DNA of 64,000 nucleotides, taken from Candidatus Rokuibacteriota bacterium (GTDB lineage Bacteria; Methylomirabilota; Methylomirabilia; Rokubacteriales; CSP1-6). Under the pieces are notes generated by a model that saw nothing but the letters and a program-made list of their open reading frames with translations, was not told the origin of the DNA and did not search any database. Both the position numbers and the translations under genes were made by a program. Shown piece by piece: positions 1-8,794 of this stretch; positions within the stretch are counted from its first letter, which is position 1, and each line of letters opens with the position of its first letter. The stretch is from positions 1 to 64,000 of the forward strand of contig JACQFL010000038.1 in NCBI GenBank assembly GCA_016200085.1. Direction: 5' to 3'.

Positions 1-81
1 ATCCCGGTGGCCCAGGGCCTCGGCCAGCGCGTTCACATAGGCGGCAAACCGGTCGGCGCGCGCGGTCTCGGCAGTCGGCAT
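1..81 (-). CDS. IS701-like transposase, N-terminal end only (runs off the window)
   Basis: A minus-strand frame opens with ATG at 81 and stays open for 27 codons to the left edge. Its beginning, MPTAETARADRFAAYVNAL, resembles from memory the N-terminus of IS701-family DDE transposases of high-GC bacteria; the catalytic domain lies outside the window. The stretch 82-137 is more A/T-rich than anything nearby and contains TTTTATAACAC, as expected for an IS terminal region. The family prefers YTAR targets, and a CTAG sits at 138-141. The identification rests on 27 residues. Confidence 0.45.
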   Translation of the reverse strand, partial: MPTAETARADRFAAYVNALAEALGHRD

Positions 82-137
82 ACGTCGAGACTCGCAGCGT
101 CCCCCCTGATTTCCCTAGCTTTTATAACACAGTCGTA

Positions 138-548
138 CTAGGCCTTCTCTGGCTCGCGCTCGACGGGCAGGCCCGCGGCGGCCCAACCGTTGAAGCCGGG
201 CTCCAGGTGGGCGACGTTCGGGAAGCCCATCTCGCGCAGGACGTCGGCGGCGAGGGCGGAGCGCTGGCCCCCCGCGCAGTAGACGACGATGCGCTTCTCT
301 GGGTCCACCTTGCCGGAGTAGTAGTGCGACGTCGGATCGAGCCAGAACTCGAGCATGCCGCGCGGGACGCTCTGTGAGCCCGGGATGAACCCGAGCTTGC
401 GGCGCTCCCGGATGTCGCGGATGTCGAGCACCTGGATGCCGCCCTTCGCCATCTCCTGCTGCAGCTGGTCGTTCGAGAGGTTCTGGATCCGCTTCTTCGC
501 GGCCTCCACCATCTCGCCCACGGTCTTGTTCGGTCGCCAGTTCGTCAT
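138..548 (-). CDS. rhodanese-like sulfurtransferase
   Basis: 136 aa. A single rhodanese domain fills residues about 28-130, with the active-site loop CAGGQRS starting at Cys91, which would carry the persulfide. The motif VLDIRD (40-45) and the closing GFNGWAAAGLPV are typical of the fold. The family transfers sulfur from thiosulfate or other donors. There is no signal peptide, so it should be cytosolic. The ATG start overlaps the stop of the upstream molybdenum hydroxylase gene by 4 bases, so the two are translationally coupled. A role in sulfuration of the Mo cofactor of that enzyme is attractive but only inferred from position. The stop codon falls within the CTAG that may be an IS target. 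Confidence 0.9.
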   Translation of the reverse strand: MTNWRPNKTVGEMVEAAKKRIQNLSNDQLQQEMAKGGIQVLDIRDIRERRKLGFIPGSQSVPRGMLEFWLDPTSHYYSGKVDPEKRIVVYCAGGQRSALAADVLREMGFPNVAHLEPGFNGWAAAGLPVEREPEKA

Positions 549-2686
549 GCCTTCCTCAGCTCGTTGCGATCGATCGGCAGCGTGCGGATCCGCTTGCCGG
601 TGGCCGCGAAGACCGCGTTGCAGACCGCGGGCGCCACCGTCGGCACGCCCGGCTCGCCGAGACCGCCGAGGGCCTCGCCGGAGTCGAGGATGTGGACCTC
701 GACCACCGGCATCTCGTTGATCCTGAGCATCGGGTAGTCGTTGAAGTTCGACTGCTGGACACGGCCGCGATCGACGGTGATCTGCCCGTAGAGCGTGGCC
801 GTGAGGCCATACACCGAGCCGCCCTCGACCTGGGCCTTGACCTGGTCGGGATTGACGGCGAGCCCGGCGTCGATCGCGCTGACGAAGCGGTGCACGCGCA
901 CCAAGCCGTCCGGCGCCACCGAGACCTCGGCCACCGTGGCCATGTAGCTGTTGTAGGAGAACACCACGGCGATGCCGCGGCCGCGCCCGGGGGGCAGCGG
1001 CGCGCCCCAGTTGGCCTTGGTCGCCGCCAGTTCGAGCACCGCCTTGTGACGCGGTGACTTGCCGAGCAGGTCTCGGCGGAACTCGAAGGGATCCTTGCCC
1101 GCCGCGTGGGCCACCTCGTCGATGAAGCTCTCCACGATGAAGCCGTTCTGGGAGGCGCCGACCGAGCGCCAGAACCCCAGCGGCACGCCGAAGTCCTTGT
1201 TGACGAACTCGACGCGGAGGTTCGGGATGTCGTAGGGCATGTTGCGCGCGCCCTCGACGGCGGCGCCGTCGATCTGGTAGTCGGGGCTGCGGCCCTTCTG
1301 GATCAGGAGTCCGGGGCCCACGATGCGGTTGTGCCACGCCGTCGGTTTGCCGTCGGGGCCCAGCGCGGCGCGGAACACGTTGTAGGTGCTGGGACGGTAG
1401 AAGCCGTGGGTGATGTCGTCCTCGCGCGTCCACATCACCTTGACGGGCGCGCCGACGGCCTTGGCGACCTCGACGGCGTCGACGATGAAGTCCTGCTCGC
1501 CGCGCCGGCCGAAGCCCCCGCCGAGCAGCGTGGTGTGGACGGTGACCTTCTCCTTCGGCAGGCCGGTGAGCCGCATGGCAGTGGCCAGGGTGCCGCCCGG
1601 GTTTTGCGTCGGCGCCCACACCGTGCACGCGTCCTTCGTGACGTGCGCCGTGGCGTTCATCGGCTCCATGCACGCGTGCTCGAGGAACGGGACCTGGTAG
1701 ACCGCCTCGATGACCTTGCCGCCGGCGCCCAGCGCCTTCTCGGCATCGCCGTCGTTGCGCGCGGCCTGACCGGGCTGCTTCGACAGGCGCTCGTACTCCT
1801 TCGCGATGGCCGGGCTCGACACCTGGGCCAGGGCGCCCTCGTCCCACTGGACCTTCAGCGCCCGGCGGCCCTGCAGCGCCGTCCAGAAGCTGTCGGCGAC
1901 GACGGCCACGCCGTTCGTGACCTGGACCACGTCCCTGACGCCCGGGATCCTCTTCGTGGCCGTCGCGTCGAAGCTCTTCACCTTGCCCCGGAGCACCGGG
2001 CAGCGCTCGATGGAGGCCACCAGCATGCCCGGCACGACCACGTCCATCCCGTAGATGCCGCGGCCCGTGATCTTGTCGGGCGTGTCGCGGCGCTTGACCA
2101 TCTTGCCGATGTAGCGGAACTGATCGGGCGTCTTGAGCTTCGGATTCTGGGGCACCGGCAGCGTCTGTGCCTCGTCGACGAGCTGGGCGTACGCCAGCCG
2201 CCGGCCGCTGGGCTTGTGGACGACGGCTCCCGGCTCGGTCTCCGTGCTCTCCACCGGCACGCCCCACCGGTTGGCCGCGGCCTGCTGGAGCATCGTGCGG
2301 GCGGCGGCGGCGGCTTTGCGCCACGTCGGGTAATGGTCGCGCACGCCGCGGCTGCCGCCGTAGGACTGCGAGCCGGTGACGGGGTTCTTGTAGAGGTCGG
2401 GGTTGGCCGGGGCCTGCTCGATGCGAACCTGATCGATCGGGACGTCGAGCTCGTCGGCCAGGATCATGGTCGTGGTGGTCATCGAGCCCTGGCCCATCTC
2501 GGGCACCGAGTTCACGATCGTCACCACGCCGTCGCGGTCGATGCGGATCCACTGGTTCGGCGCGAAGACGGCCGGCGTCTGGGCCAGCGCACGCGACCGG
2601 CCGGCGAGAGGGAAACCGACCACCAGGCCCGCGCCCGCGGCGAGCGTGCCCTTGAGCAGGGTGCGGCGACTGATGCGCGGGGTCAT
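545..2686 (-). CDS. xanthine dehydrogenase-family molybdopterin-binding subunit (IorB-like), Tat-exported
   Basis: 713 aa from ATG at 2686. The N-terminus ([13 protein letters not shown] followed by a hydrophobic stretch and AQT) is a clear twin-arginine signal, so the folded holoenzyme should go to the periplasm. The body has Mo-cofactor features: GQGS near residue 64, GGGFGRR in the middle, and GEPGVPT near the C-terminus holding the conserved catalytic Glu. Length and arrangement match the IorB class of one-chain large subunits. It overlaps the 2Fe-2S subunit gene by 4 bases. Substrate cannot be read from sequence; aldehydes or N-heterocycles are usual for the family. No FAD subunit is present, so electrons probably pass to a cytochrome. 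Confidence 0.92.
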   Translation of the reverse strand: MTPRISRRTLLKGTLAAGAGLVVGFPLAGRSRALAQTPAVFAPNQWIRIDRDGVVTIVNSVPEMGQGSMTTTTMILADELDVPIDQVRIEQAPANPDLYKNPVTGSQSYGGSRGVRDHYPTWRKAAAAARTMLQQAAANRWGVPVESTETEPGAVVHKPSGRRLAYAQLVDEAQTLPVPQNPKLKTPDQFRYIGKMVKRRDTPDKITGRGIYGMDVVVPGMLVASIERCPVLRGKVKSFDATATKRIPGVRDVVQVTNGVAVVADSFWTALQGRRALKVQWDEGALAQVSSPAIAKEYERLSKQPGQAARNDGDAEKALGAGGKVIEAVYQVPFLEHACMEPMNATAHVTKDACTVWAPTQNPGGTLATAMRLTGLPKEKVTVHTTLLGGGFGRRGEQDFIVDAVEVAKAVGAPVKVMWTREDDITHGFYRPSTYNVFRAALGPDGKPTAWHNRIVGPGLLIQKGRSPDYQIDGAAVEGARNMPYDIPNLRVEFVNKDFGVPLGFWRSVGASQNGFIVESFIDEVAHAAGKDPFEFRRDLLGKSPRHKAVLELAATKANWGAPLPPGRGRGIAVVFSYNSYMATVAEVSVAPDGLVRVHRFVSAIDAGLAVNPDQVKAQVEGGSVYGLTATLYGQITVDRGRVQQSNFNDYPMLRINEMPVVEVHILDSGEALGGLGEPGVPTVAPAVCNAVFAATGKRIRTLPIDRNELRKA

Positions 2687-3168
2687 CGCCGGCCCCCTTT
2701 CTGGAGCGCCGCGGCCAGGTGGATGGCGGCCCGGATCCGCTGATACGTGCCGCAGCGGCAGATGTTGCCCGCCATCGCCGCGTCGATCTCCGCGTCGGTC
2801 GGGGAGCCGGTGTTGGCCAGCAGCGCCACGGCCGACATGATCTGGCCGGGCTGGCAGAAGCCGCACTGGGGAACGTCGACTTCCGTCCAGGCCTTCTGCA
2901 CGGGGTGCTCGCCGGTCGCCGAGAGGCCCTCGATCGTCGTGATCGGTCGATTCGCCGCGGCGGACACGGGGACCGCGCAGGACCGGACGGCCGCGCCGTC
3001 GAGGTGCACGGTGCAGGCGCCGCACAGGGCCGCGCCGCATCCGTACTTCGTGCCCGTGAGCCCCAGCTGCTCCCGGATGACCCAGAGCAGCGGGGTGTCG
3101 GGCGGGACGTCGACCTGCTGGGTACGGCCGTTGACGGACAGGGAGATCACGTCGGCCTCCTGGGCCAT
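2683..3168 (-). CDS. (2Fe-2S)-binding subunit of molybdenum hydroxylase (IorA-like)
   Basis: 161 aa. The N-terminal plant-ferredoxin half carries CGAALCGAC followed by a further Cys (RSC), binding one 2Fe-2S cluster. The C-terminal half carries CGFCQPG and ICRCGTY for the second. This is the small electron-transfer subunit of the downstream Mo-binding protein, with which it shares a 4-base overlap (GTGA/ATGA type). It has no signal of its own and probably travels with the Tat signal of its partner. Upstream on the minus strand, TATCAT at about 3186-3191 could be the -10 of this three-gene operon (iorA-like, iorB-like, rhodanese). Confidence 0.93.
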   Translation of the reverse strand: MAQEADVISLSVNGRTQQVDVPPDTPLLWVIREQLGLTGTKYGCGAALCGACTVHLDGAAVRSCAVPVSAAANRPITTIEGLSATGEHPVQKAWTEVDVPQCGFCQPGQIMSAVALLANTGSPTDAEIDAAMAGNICRCGTYQRIRAAIHLAAALQKGGRR

Positions 3169-3243
3169 GAGCGGTGGCGCCTCACATGATACCCGGCCAT
3201 CGCCGCTGTCAAGCGCTCGCCGGGCGCGGCGGGGAGGCGGCGG

Positions 3244-3628
3244 TCAATGGAGCCCGCGTTCCATCCGGACCCACGTCGGCTCGTCGAAGCCTTCGTGGCG
3301 ATGCAGCGCACCTCGGCCTCGGCTTCGTGACGAGCGCTCGCGCGAGGCCCTGCCGGCGATGCTCGGGGTGCACCGCGAGCCGGCCGAGATAGAGGCCGCC
3401 CTCCTCCTCGGCCCACACGACGGCGCCGACGATCCTCCCGCCCGCTTCCAGGACCGCCCCGCCGCCGCGGGCGAGCTGCCCGGCGATCGTCGCCGGCGTT
3501 TCCTTCAGGGCGCCGGGCGGCGGATCGGTCGTCCGCGACTGCGTCGAGAACGCGAGCCGCACGAGCGCCGCGATCGCAGCGGCGTCGCCGGGGAGCGCCG
3601 CGCGGACCGTGCGATCGCCGGCGCTCAT
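3244..3628 (-). pseudogene. GNAT acetyltransferase, internally deleted and frameshifted
   Basis: The frame opening with ATG at 3628 reads as a normal GNAT N-terminus (RAALPGDAAAI, then LAVHPEHRRQGLARALV, the acetyl-CoA-binding motif A). Immediately after that, the expected continuation appears in two other frames: EAEAEVR in one, and HEGFDEPTWVRMERGLH ending at a TGA at 3244-3246 in the third. The whole segment between motif A and the C-terminal strand (roughly 30 residues in the family) is missing. If translated from the original start, the product would end at 3209 with an Arg/Pro-rich non-homologous tail. I read it as a decayed gene. Confidence 0.6.
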
Positions 3629-3651
3629 CGCGACATCACCCCGGGCGCCGC

Positions 3652-5265
3652 CTACCTGTCCATCCACACGTCCTGCATGCGCCCGTAGTTGTACAGGGCG
3701 TTGTGCGGGACGAGTCCGTGCACGCGCGGCCACGTCGCGAAGTACTCGATGCGCCAGCCGAGCATCGGGCGGGCCACCTCGGCCTCGAGCCGGCGCTGGA
3801 TCTCCCACACGAGGGCCAGGCGCTTGTCGCGGTTCAGCTCCGCCGATTGCTGGTCGATCAGCCGGTCGACCTCGTGATTGCAGTAGTCCGTGTAGTTGCG
3901 CGACGAGCCGCACTTGTAGTTCTCGTAGAAGTAGGCGTCGGGATCGTCGAAGCCGCCGGCCGTGAGGTTGGCGCCGATCTGGAACTCGCGGCGTGCGAGC
4001 GCGGGAAACCACGCGCTCGTCTCTATCTGGCGGATCGGCGCCTCGACGCCGACCAGCCGCAGCTGGTCCGCCACGAAGGAGCCGAGATCCAGGTAGATCG
4101 GGAGGGTGCGCGTGACGAGATCGACATGCAAGGGCTTGCCGGGACCGAACCCGGCGGCCGCGAGCAGACGCCTGGCCTCCGCCTTGTCCTTGGACGAGTC
4201 GCCGTAGCCCGGCATCGTCTTGAGGTCCTTCTCGAGGAGCCCCCAGGCGCCGTAGGGCTTGGGCATCATGCCCGCGCCGACGACGGCCCCGCTCTGGCGG
4301 ACGGCGCGCACGTACTGGTGGCGGTCCATGGCCAGGCTGACGGCCCGGCGCACGGCGAGGTTGTCGAACGGCGCGCGCTTGTGGTTGATGATGACGTTGT
4401 CGCTGCCGTTCTGCCCGACCTCGGTGATCACCAGGGTCGGCGCGTTCTGCTTCGCGGTGTCCGCCATGGCCTTGGTCATCTCGAGCGGGACGAAGGCGTC
4501 GAGCCGGCCGGACTGCAAGGCCGCCAGGCGCGTGCCCCGCTCGGTGATGATCGTGTAGCGGATGCCGTCGAGGTACGGCCGGTCGGGGATGAAGTAGTCG
4601 GGGTTGCGCTCCATCTCGATCGACTGGCCGCGCGCGTACTCCTTCAGGCGGAACGGTCCCGTGCCCACGCAGCGGTTGCGCAGCTCGGGGAGCGGGACGT
4701 GGGCGGGATAGACCGGCGAGTAGCCCGAGGCCAGCATGAGCAGGAACGAGGGTTGGGGGCGCTTCAGCTTGAAGACGACCGTGTGGGGCTCGGGCGTCTC
4801 GATCGCCTCGACGTTCGTGTACCAGTCCTTGCGCGGGCTCAGCCGGAGGCGTGCCGGGGTGTCGGGTGCCTCGCGCACCACGTCGAAGGTGTACTTCACG
4901 TCGCGCGCGGTGAACGGCTTGCCGTCGTGCCACTTGACGTTCTTGCGGAGGAAGACCACGAGGTTGCGGTAGTTGTCCTGCCACGACCAGCGCTCGGCGA
5001 GCTCGGGGATGACGGTGTCCGCCGACTCCAGCGACTGCTTCGGGTCGAAGTACACGAGGTTCGAGTAGCAGGGGCTCATCGGCCACACGTTCGAGACCGT
5101 GGCCGACTCGTGGATGAGAAGCCCGGGCGGGTCCTCGATGAGCACGGAGTTCAGGATGCCGCCGCGCTTCGGCGTCTGGCCGGCCGGCGGCGCGCCGACG
5201 GCGACCGCCGCAGCACCGATGAGGAGCAGCGCACCGAGCACGAGCGGGAGCGAGCGTCTGATCAT
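3652..5265 (-). CDS. ABC transporter substrate-binding protein, peptide/nickel (family 5) type
   Basis: 537 aa from ATG at 5265. An earlier in-frame start would run into the divergent promoter, and the chosen one gives a proper Sec signal (MIRRSLPLVLGALLLIG... ending AVG-APPAG). The body has the family 5 signature region: VKWHDGKPFTARDVKYTFD near residue 110 and GTGPFRLKEY near 180. It would bind peptides or another small solute in the periplasm. No permease or ATPase gene is adjacent, so it is an orphan here; the permeases at 60399-62262 belong next to a different binding protein. Confidence 0.9.
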   Translation of the reverse strand: MIRRSLPLVLGALLLIGAAAVAVGAPPAGQTPKRGGILNSVLIEDPPGLLIHESATVSNVWPMSPCYSNLVYFDPKQSLESADTVIPELAERWSWQDNYRNLVVFLRKNVKWHDGKPFTARDVKYTFDVVREAPDTPARLRLSPRKDWYTNVEAIETPEPHTVVFKLKRPQPSFLLMLASGYSPVYPAHVPLPELRNRCVGTGPFRLKEYARGQSIEMERNPDYFIPDRPYLDGIRYTIITERGTRLAALQSGRLDAFVPLEMTKAMADTAKQNAPTLVITEVGQNGSDNVIINHKRAPFDNLAVRRAVSLAMDRHQYVRAVRQSGAVVGAGMMPKPYGAWGLLEKDLKTMPGYGDSSKDKAEARRLLAAAGFGPGKPLHVDLVTRTLPIYLDLGSFVADQLRLVGVEAPIRQIETSAWFPALARREFQIGANLTAGGFDDPDAYFYENYKCGSSRNYTDYCNHEVDRLIDQQSAELNRDKRLALVWEIQRRLEAEVARPMLGWRIEYFATWPRVHGLVPHNALYNYGRMQDVWMDR

Positions 5266-5304
5266 GGGAGCCTCCACGGGGCTTGTCGCCCGCTTCGCGC
5301 GCGC

Positions 5305-5333
5305 TGTCAAGCGGCGGCCGGCGGTGCTAGACT
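5305..5333 (+). promoter_or_regulatory. probable leaderless promoter of the thiolase-like operon
   Basis: TAGACT at 5328-5333 ends 8 bases before the ATG at 5342. A weak -35-like TGTCAA lies at 5305-5310, 17 bases upstream. No Shine-Dalgarno sequence fits in the gap, so a leaderless mRNA is implied. The same box spacing recurs at several other starts in this window. Confidence 0.5.
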
Positions 5334-5341
5334 CCGCTTCC

Positions 5342-6511
5342 ATGACGATCAAGGGCAAGGCGTACATCGCGGGCGTCTACGAGCACCCCACGCGCAAGGC
5401 CGACGACAAGTCCCTGGCCCAGCTTCACGCCGAGGTGGCCAGGGGGGCCCTGGAGGACGCGGGCCTGACCAAGGCCGACGTCGACGGCTACTTCTGCGCC
5501 GGCGACGCCCCCGGGCTCGGCGCGCTGTCGATGGCCGACTACATGGGCCTGAAGCTCCGCCACATGGACACCACGGAGTCCGGCGGATCCTCCTACGTCA
5601 TCCACGTCGCGCACGCGGCCGAGGCCATCGCCCTGGGCAAGTGCGACGTCGCGCTGATCACGCTGGCCGGCCGGCCGCGGGCGGAAGGCATGGCGACGGG
5701 CACCGCGCCGCGCAACTACGGCGCGGGGGTCCCGGACGTGCCGTTCGAGTTCCCCTACGGGCCCACCGTCGTGAACATGTACGCGATGGCGGCCATGCGA
5801 CACATGCACCAGTACGGCACCACGAGCCAGCAGCTCGCGTGGATCAAGGTGGCCGCCTCCCACCACGCCCAGCACAACCCGCAGGCGCTCCTGCGCGAGG
5901 TCGTCACCGTCGACGACGTCGTCAACTCGCCGATCATCGCCGATCCGCTGCACCGGCTCGACTGCTGCGTGATCACCGACGGCGGCGGCGCGGTCGTGGT
6001 GGTCCGGCCCGAGATCGCGAAGCGTCTCAGTCGGCCGCCGGTGAAGGTGCTCGGCGCGGGTGAGGCGCCCAAGCACCAGATGGGCGGGAAGATCGATCTG
6101 ACGTACTGCGGGGCCGTCTGGTCGGGGCCGGCGGCCTTCGCCGAGGCGGGCGTGAAGCCCGGCGACGTCAAGTACGTGTCGATCTACGACAGCTTCACGA
6201 TCACCGTGCTCATCACGCTGGAAGATCTCGGCTTCTGTGCCAAGGGCCAGGGCGGCAAGTTCGTGGCCGACGGCAACCTCATCGCCGGCACCGGCCGGCT
6301 GCCCTTCAACACCGACGGGGGCGGGCTCTGCAACAACCATCCGGCCAATCGCGGCGGCATGACGAAGGTGATCGAGGCGGTGCGCCAGCTCCGCGGCGAG
6401 GCCCATCCCGCCGTCCAGGTGAAGAACTGCGACGTGGCGCTCGCGCACGGCACGGGCGGCTCGCTCGCCACCCGGCATGGCAGCGCCACCGTCATCATGG
6501 GCAGGGAGTGA
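5342..6511 (+). CDS. thiolase-fold (SCP2/Ltp2-like) protein lacking the nucleophilic Cys
   Basis: 389 aa. The overall thiolase fold is clear: N-terminal GALEDAGLTKADVDGYFCAG, central IYDSFTITVL, and the C-terminal NNHPANRGG with its conserved His. Where catalytic thiolases have Cys, this protein reads TTESGGSSYV, and the usual C-terminal CxGGG is HGTGG. It is therefore unlikely to do classical thiolysis. In steroid side-chain degradation, such proteins (Ltp2) pair with a DUF35 OB-fold protein as an acyl-CoA retro-aldolase. A DUF35 gene follows 3 bases downstream, which supports a two-protein complex. Substrate unknown. It is first in a plus-strand operon of acyl-CoA genes. Confidence 0.85.
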   Translation: MTIKGKAYIAGVYEHPTRKADDKSLAQLHAEVARGALEDAGLTKADVDGYFCAGDAPGLGALSMADYMGLKLRHMDTTESGGSSYVIHVAHAAEAIALGKCDVALITLAGRPRAEGMATGTAPRNYGAGVPDVPFEFPYGPTVVNMYAMAAMRHMHQYGTTSQQLAWIKVAASHHAQHNPQALLREVVTVDDVVNSPIIADPLHRLDCCVITDGGGAVVVVRPEIAKRLSRPPVKVLGAGEAPKHQMGGKIDLTYCGAVWSGPAAFAEAGVKPGDVKYVSIYDSFTITVLITLEDLGFCAKGQGGKFVADGNLIAGTGRLPFNTDGGGLCNNHPANRGGMTKVIEAVRQLRGEAHPAVQVKNCDVALAHGTGGSLATRHGSATVIMGRE

Positions 6512-6514
6512 GCC

Positions 6515-6907
6515 ATGGCCTCAGCGCAGCGGACGATCCCCGCCCCGCAGCCGACCCCGGAGACCCAGGCCTTCTGGGACGGGACGGCCGCGGGCAAGCT
6601 GATGTACAAGGTCTGCACCGCGTGCGGCCAGCCGCACCACTACCCGCGCCCGCTCTGCCCCTACTGCTTCAGCGACCGGACGGAGTGGCGCGAGGCCTCG
6701 GGCCGCGGCACGATCTACTCCTACAGCGTGATGCGCCGCGTGCCCGTGCCCTACGCCATCGCCTACGTGACCCTGGAGGAAGGGCCGTCGATGATGACCA
6801 ACATCGTCGACTGCGATCTCGACGCCCTGCGCGTCGGCCAGCCCGTGCGCGTCGTCTTCACCCCGACCGACGGCGGCCCGCCGGTGCCGACGTTCACCCC
6901 GGCCTGA
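6515..6907 (+). CDS. Zn-ribbon/OB-fold protein (DUF35), partner of the thiolase-like protein
   Basis: 130 aa. The rubredoxin-like knuckle C-T-A-C-G (near residue 34) and C-P-Y-C (near 49) form a zinc ribbon. The following SGRGTIYSYSVMRRVPVPY and GQPVRVVFTP segments are the OB fold. This family has no catalysis of its own; it docks onto thiolase-fold enzymes and helps bind CoA substrates. It starts 3 bases after the thiolase-like gene, the usual arrangement for such complexes. Confidence 0.9.
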   Translation: MASAQRTIPAPQPTPETQAFWDGTAAGKLMYKVCTACGQPHHYPRPLCPYCFSDRTEWREASGRGTIYSYSVMRRVPVPYAIAYVTLEEGPSMMTNIVDCDLDALRVGQPVRVVFTPTDGGPPVPTFTPA

Positions 6908-6917
6908 GCGAGCCGCG

Positions 6918-7964
6918 ATGCGGCTGGTCACCACGCTGCCCCAGGACGACCTCGCGCAGGTGCCCGCCGTGGCCCGCGGGGCGGAGGCGGCCGGCTACGA
7001 CGGCGTCGTGACCTCGGAGAACCGGAACGATCCGTTCCTCGCCCTGGGCGTCGCGGCCGTCAACACCACGCGCCTCACGCTCTGCACGGGAATCGCCATC
7101 GCGTTCGCGCGGAGCCCGATGGTGGTGGCCAGCATGAGCTGGGATCTACAAACCGCCTCGCGCGGACGGTTCGTGCTCGGGCTCGGCTCCCAGGTGCGCG
7201 CCCACAACGAGAACCGCTTCAGCGTGCCGTGGAGCCCGCCGGCGCCGCGCCTGCGCGAGTACGTCGAGGCGCTGCGCGCCATCTGGCGCTGCTGGGAAAA
7301 GGGCGAGAAGCTGGATCACCGCGGCCCGCACTACAAGTTCACGCTCATGACCCCGAACTTCACCCCGACCTCGACCCATCAGCCCATGGTGCCCGTGACG
7401 ATCGCGGCGGTGGGGCCGGGGATGCTGCGCGTGGCGGGCGAAGTCTGCGACGGCGTGCGCCTGCACGGCTTCTGCACCCGCAAGTACATGGAGGACGTCG
7501 TCCTGCGCGAGCTGCGGGCCGGCATGATGAAGAGCGGCCGCTCCCGCGAGCGCTTCGAGATCAGCGGCGGCGGCTTCGTCGCCACCGGCGCCGACGAGGC
7601 GGCCGTCGCCGCGATGGTCGAGTGGGTGCGTTACCGCGTGGCCTTCTACGCCTCGACCCCGGCCTACTGGCCCGTGCTCGAGGTCCACGGCCTCGGCGAG
7701 CTCGGCCGCAAGCTCAACGTCATGTCCAAGGCGGGCCAGTGGGACACGATGGCCCGCGAGATCTCCGACGACGTCGTGCGGCTTTTCGCCGCGGTCGGCA
7801 CCCACGAAGACCTCGCGCGCGAGATCGAGCGGCGCTTCGGCGGCATCTCGGACACCGTCGGGCTCTCGGGCGGCTACGGCACGCGGCAGGACGCCCCGCC
7901 CGATCTCGTCCAGGACATCCGGCGCATCCCGAGCGCCTTCACCGGCTACGCCACGGAGTGGTAG
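6918..7964 (+). CDS. LLM-class (F420-dependent type) oxidoreductase
   Basis: 348 aa luciferase-like TIM barrel. Typical segments are GAEAAGYDGVVTSE near residue 25, LCTGIAIAFARSP near 55-68, and GRFVLGLGSQV near 85-95, followed by VPVTIAAVGPGML. The family uses F420 or FMN to oxidise or reduce small organic molecules. It resembles the long-known F420-dependent subfamily of actinobacteria, but cofactor choice cannot be proven here. It sits between the DUF35 and crotonase genes with short gaps, so it probably serves the same catabolic route. Confidence 0.88.
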   Translation: MRLVTTLPQDDLAQVPAVARGAEAAGYDGVVTSENRNDPFLALGVAAVNTTRLTLCTGIAIAFARSPMVVASMSWDLQTASRGRFVLGLGSQVRAHNENRFSVPWSPPAPRLREYVEALRAIWRCWEKGEKLDHRGPHYKFTLMTPNFTPTSTHQPMVPVTIAAVGPGMLRVAGEVCDGVRLHGFCTRKYMEDVVLRELRAGMMKSGRSRERFEISGGGFVATGADEAAVAAMVEWVRYRVAFYASTPAYWPVLEVHGLGELGRKLNVMSKAGQWDTMAREISDDVVRLFAAVGTHEDLAREIERRFGGISDTVGLSGGYGTRQDAPPDLVQDIRRIPSAFTGYATEW

Positions 7965-7974
7965 AGGAGACCCC

Positions 7975-8769
7975 ATGAGCGACATGCCCAAGCTGCTGCT
8001 CGACAAGGAAGGCCCGATCGGCTGGATCACCTTCAACCAGCCGGAGAAGCGCAACGCCGTGAGCCAGGAGATGTGGGAGCTCATGGCCAAGTACGCCGAC
8101 GACCTCGCCACCGACGACGCCATCCGGGTGGTGGTGCTGCGCGGGGCGGGGGACAAGGCGTTCGTGGCCGGCGCCGACATCTCCCAGTTCAAGGACAAGC
8201 GCAAGAACATGGCCGACGAGGAGGAGTACCGGCGGGTGTCCGCCCGCGGCCACGGCGCGCTGGAGAAGCTCACCAAGCCGCTGATGGCGATGATCCACGG
8301 CTACTGCGTCGGCGGCGGCGTGAGCATCGCGATCTCCTGCGACATCCGGATCGCGGCCGACGACGCGCGCTTCGGCGTCCCCGCGGCGCGGCTGGGGCTC
8401 GGCTACCACTACCACGGCATGGAGAAGCTGATGCACCTGGTCGGCCCCTCCTGCACCAAGGAGATCTTCTTCACCGCGCGCACCGACTTCAGCGCCCAGG
8501 ACGCCTGGCGCATGGGGCTCGTGAATCAGGTGGTTCCCAAGGCCGACCTGGAGCGCTTCACCCGCGACTACGCGCTGACGATCGCGCGCAACGCGCCGCT
8601 CACCCTGCGCTCGGCCAAGGAGACCGTCGCCCAGCTCGCCAAGCCCGCGGCCCAGCGCGACCTCGCGCTGCTCGATCGCCTCATCGCCGCGTGCTTCAAC
8701 AGCCAGGACTACCAGGAAGGCGTCAAGGCCTTCTCGGAGAAGCGCCGCCCCCAGTTCCAGGGGCGATGA
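7975..8769 (+). CDS. enoyl-CoA hydratase/isomerase (crotonase) family protein
   Basis: 264 aa crotonase fold. The oxyanion-hole segments are visible: DKAFVAGADI near residue 60 and IHGYCVGGGVS near 105. Where true hydratases have the first catalytic Glu (QPE motif), this protein reads FGVPAARLGLGYHYHG, so at least one of the two catalytic Glu residues is missing. It may be an isomerase, hydrolase or decarboxylase rather than a hydratase. An AGGAGA-like ribosome site precedes the ATG. It is the last clear member of the CoA-linked operon beginning at 5342. Confidence 0.9.
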   Translation: MSDMPKLLLDKEGPIGWITFNQPEKRNAVSQEMWELMAKYADDLATDDAIRVVVLRGAGDKAFVAGADISQFKDKRKNMADEEEYRRVSARGHGALEKLTKPLMAMIHGYCVGGGVSIAISCDIRIAADDARFGVPAARLGLGYHYHGMEKLMHLVGPSCTKEIFFTARTDFSAQDAWRMGLVNQVVPKADLERFTRDYALTIARNAPLTLRSAKETVAQLAKPAAQRDLALLDRLIAACFNSQDYQEGVKAFSEKRRPQFQGR

Positions 8770-8794
8770 TCGATTCGGATCGGAGCCGGCGGCG

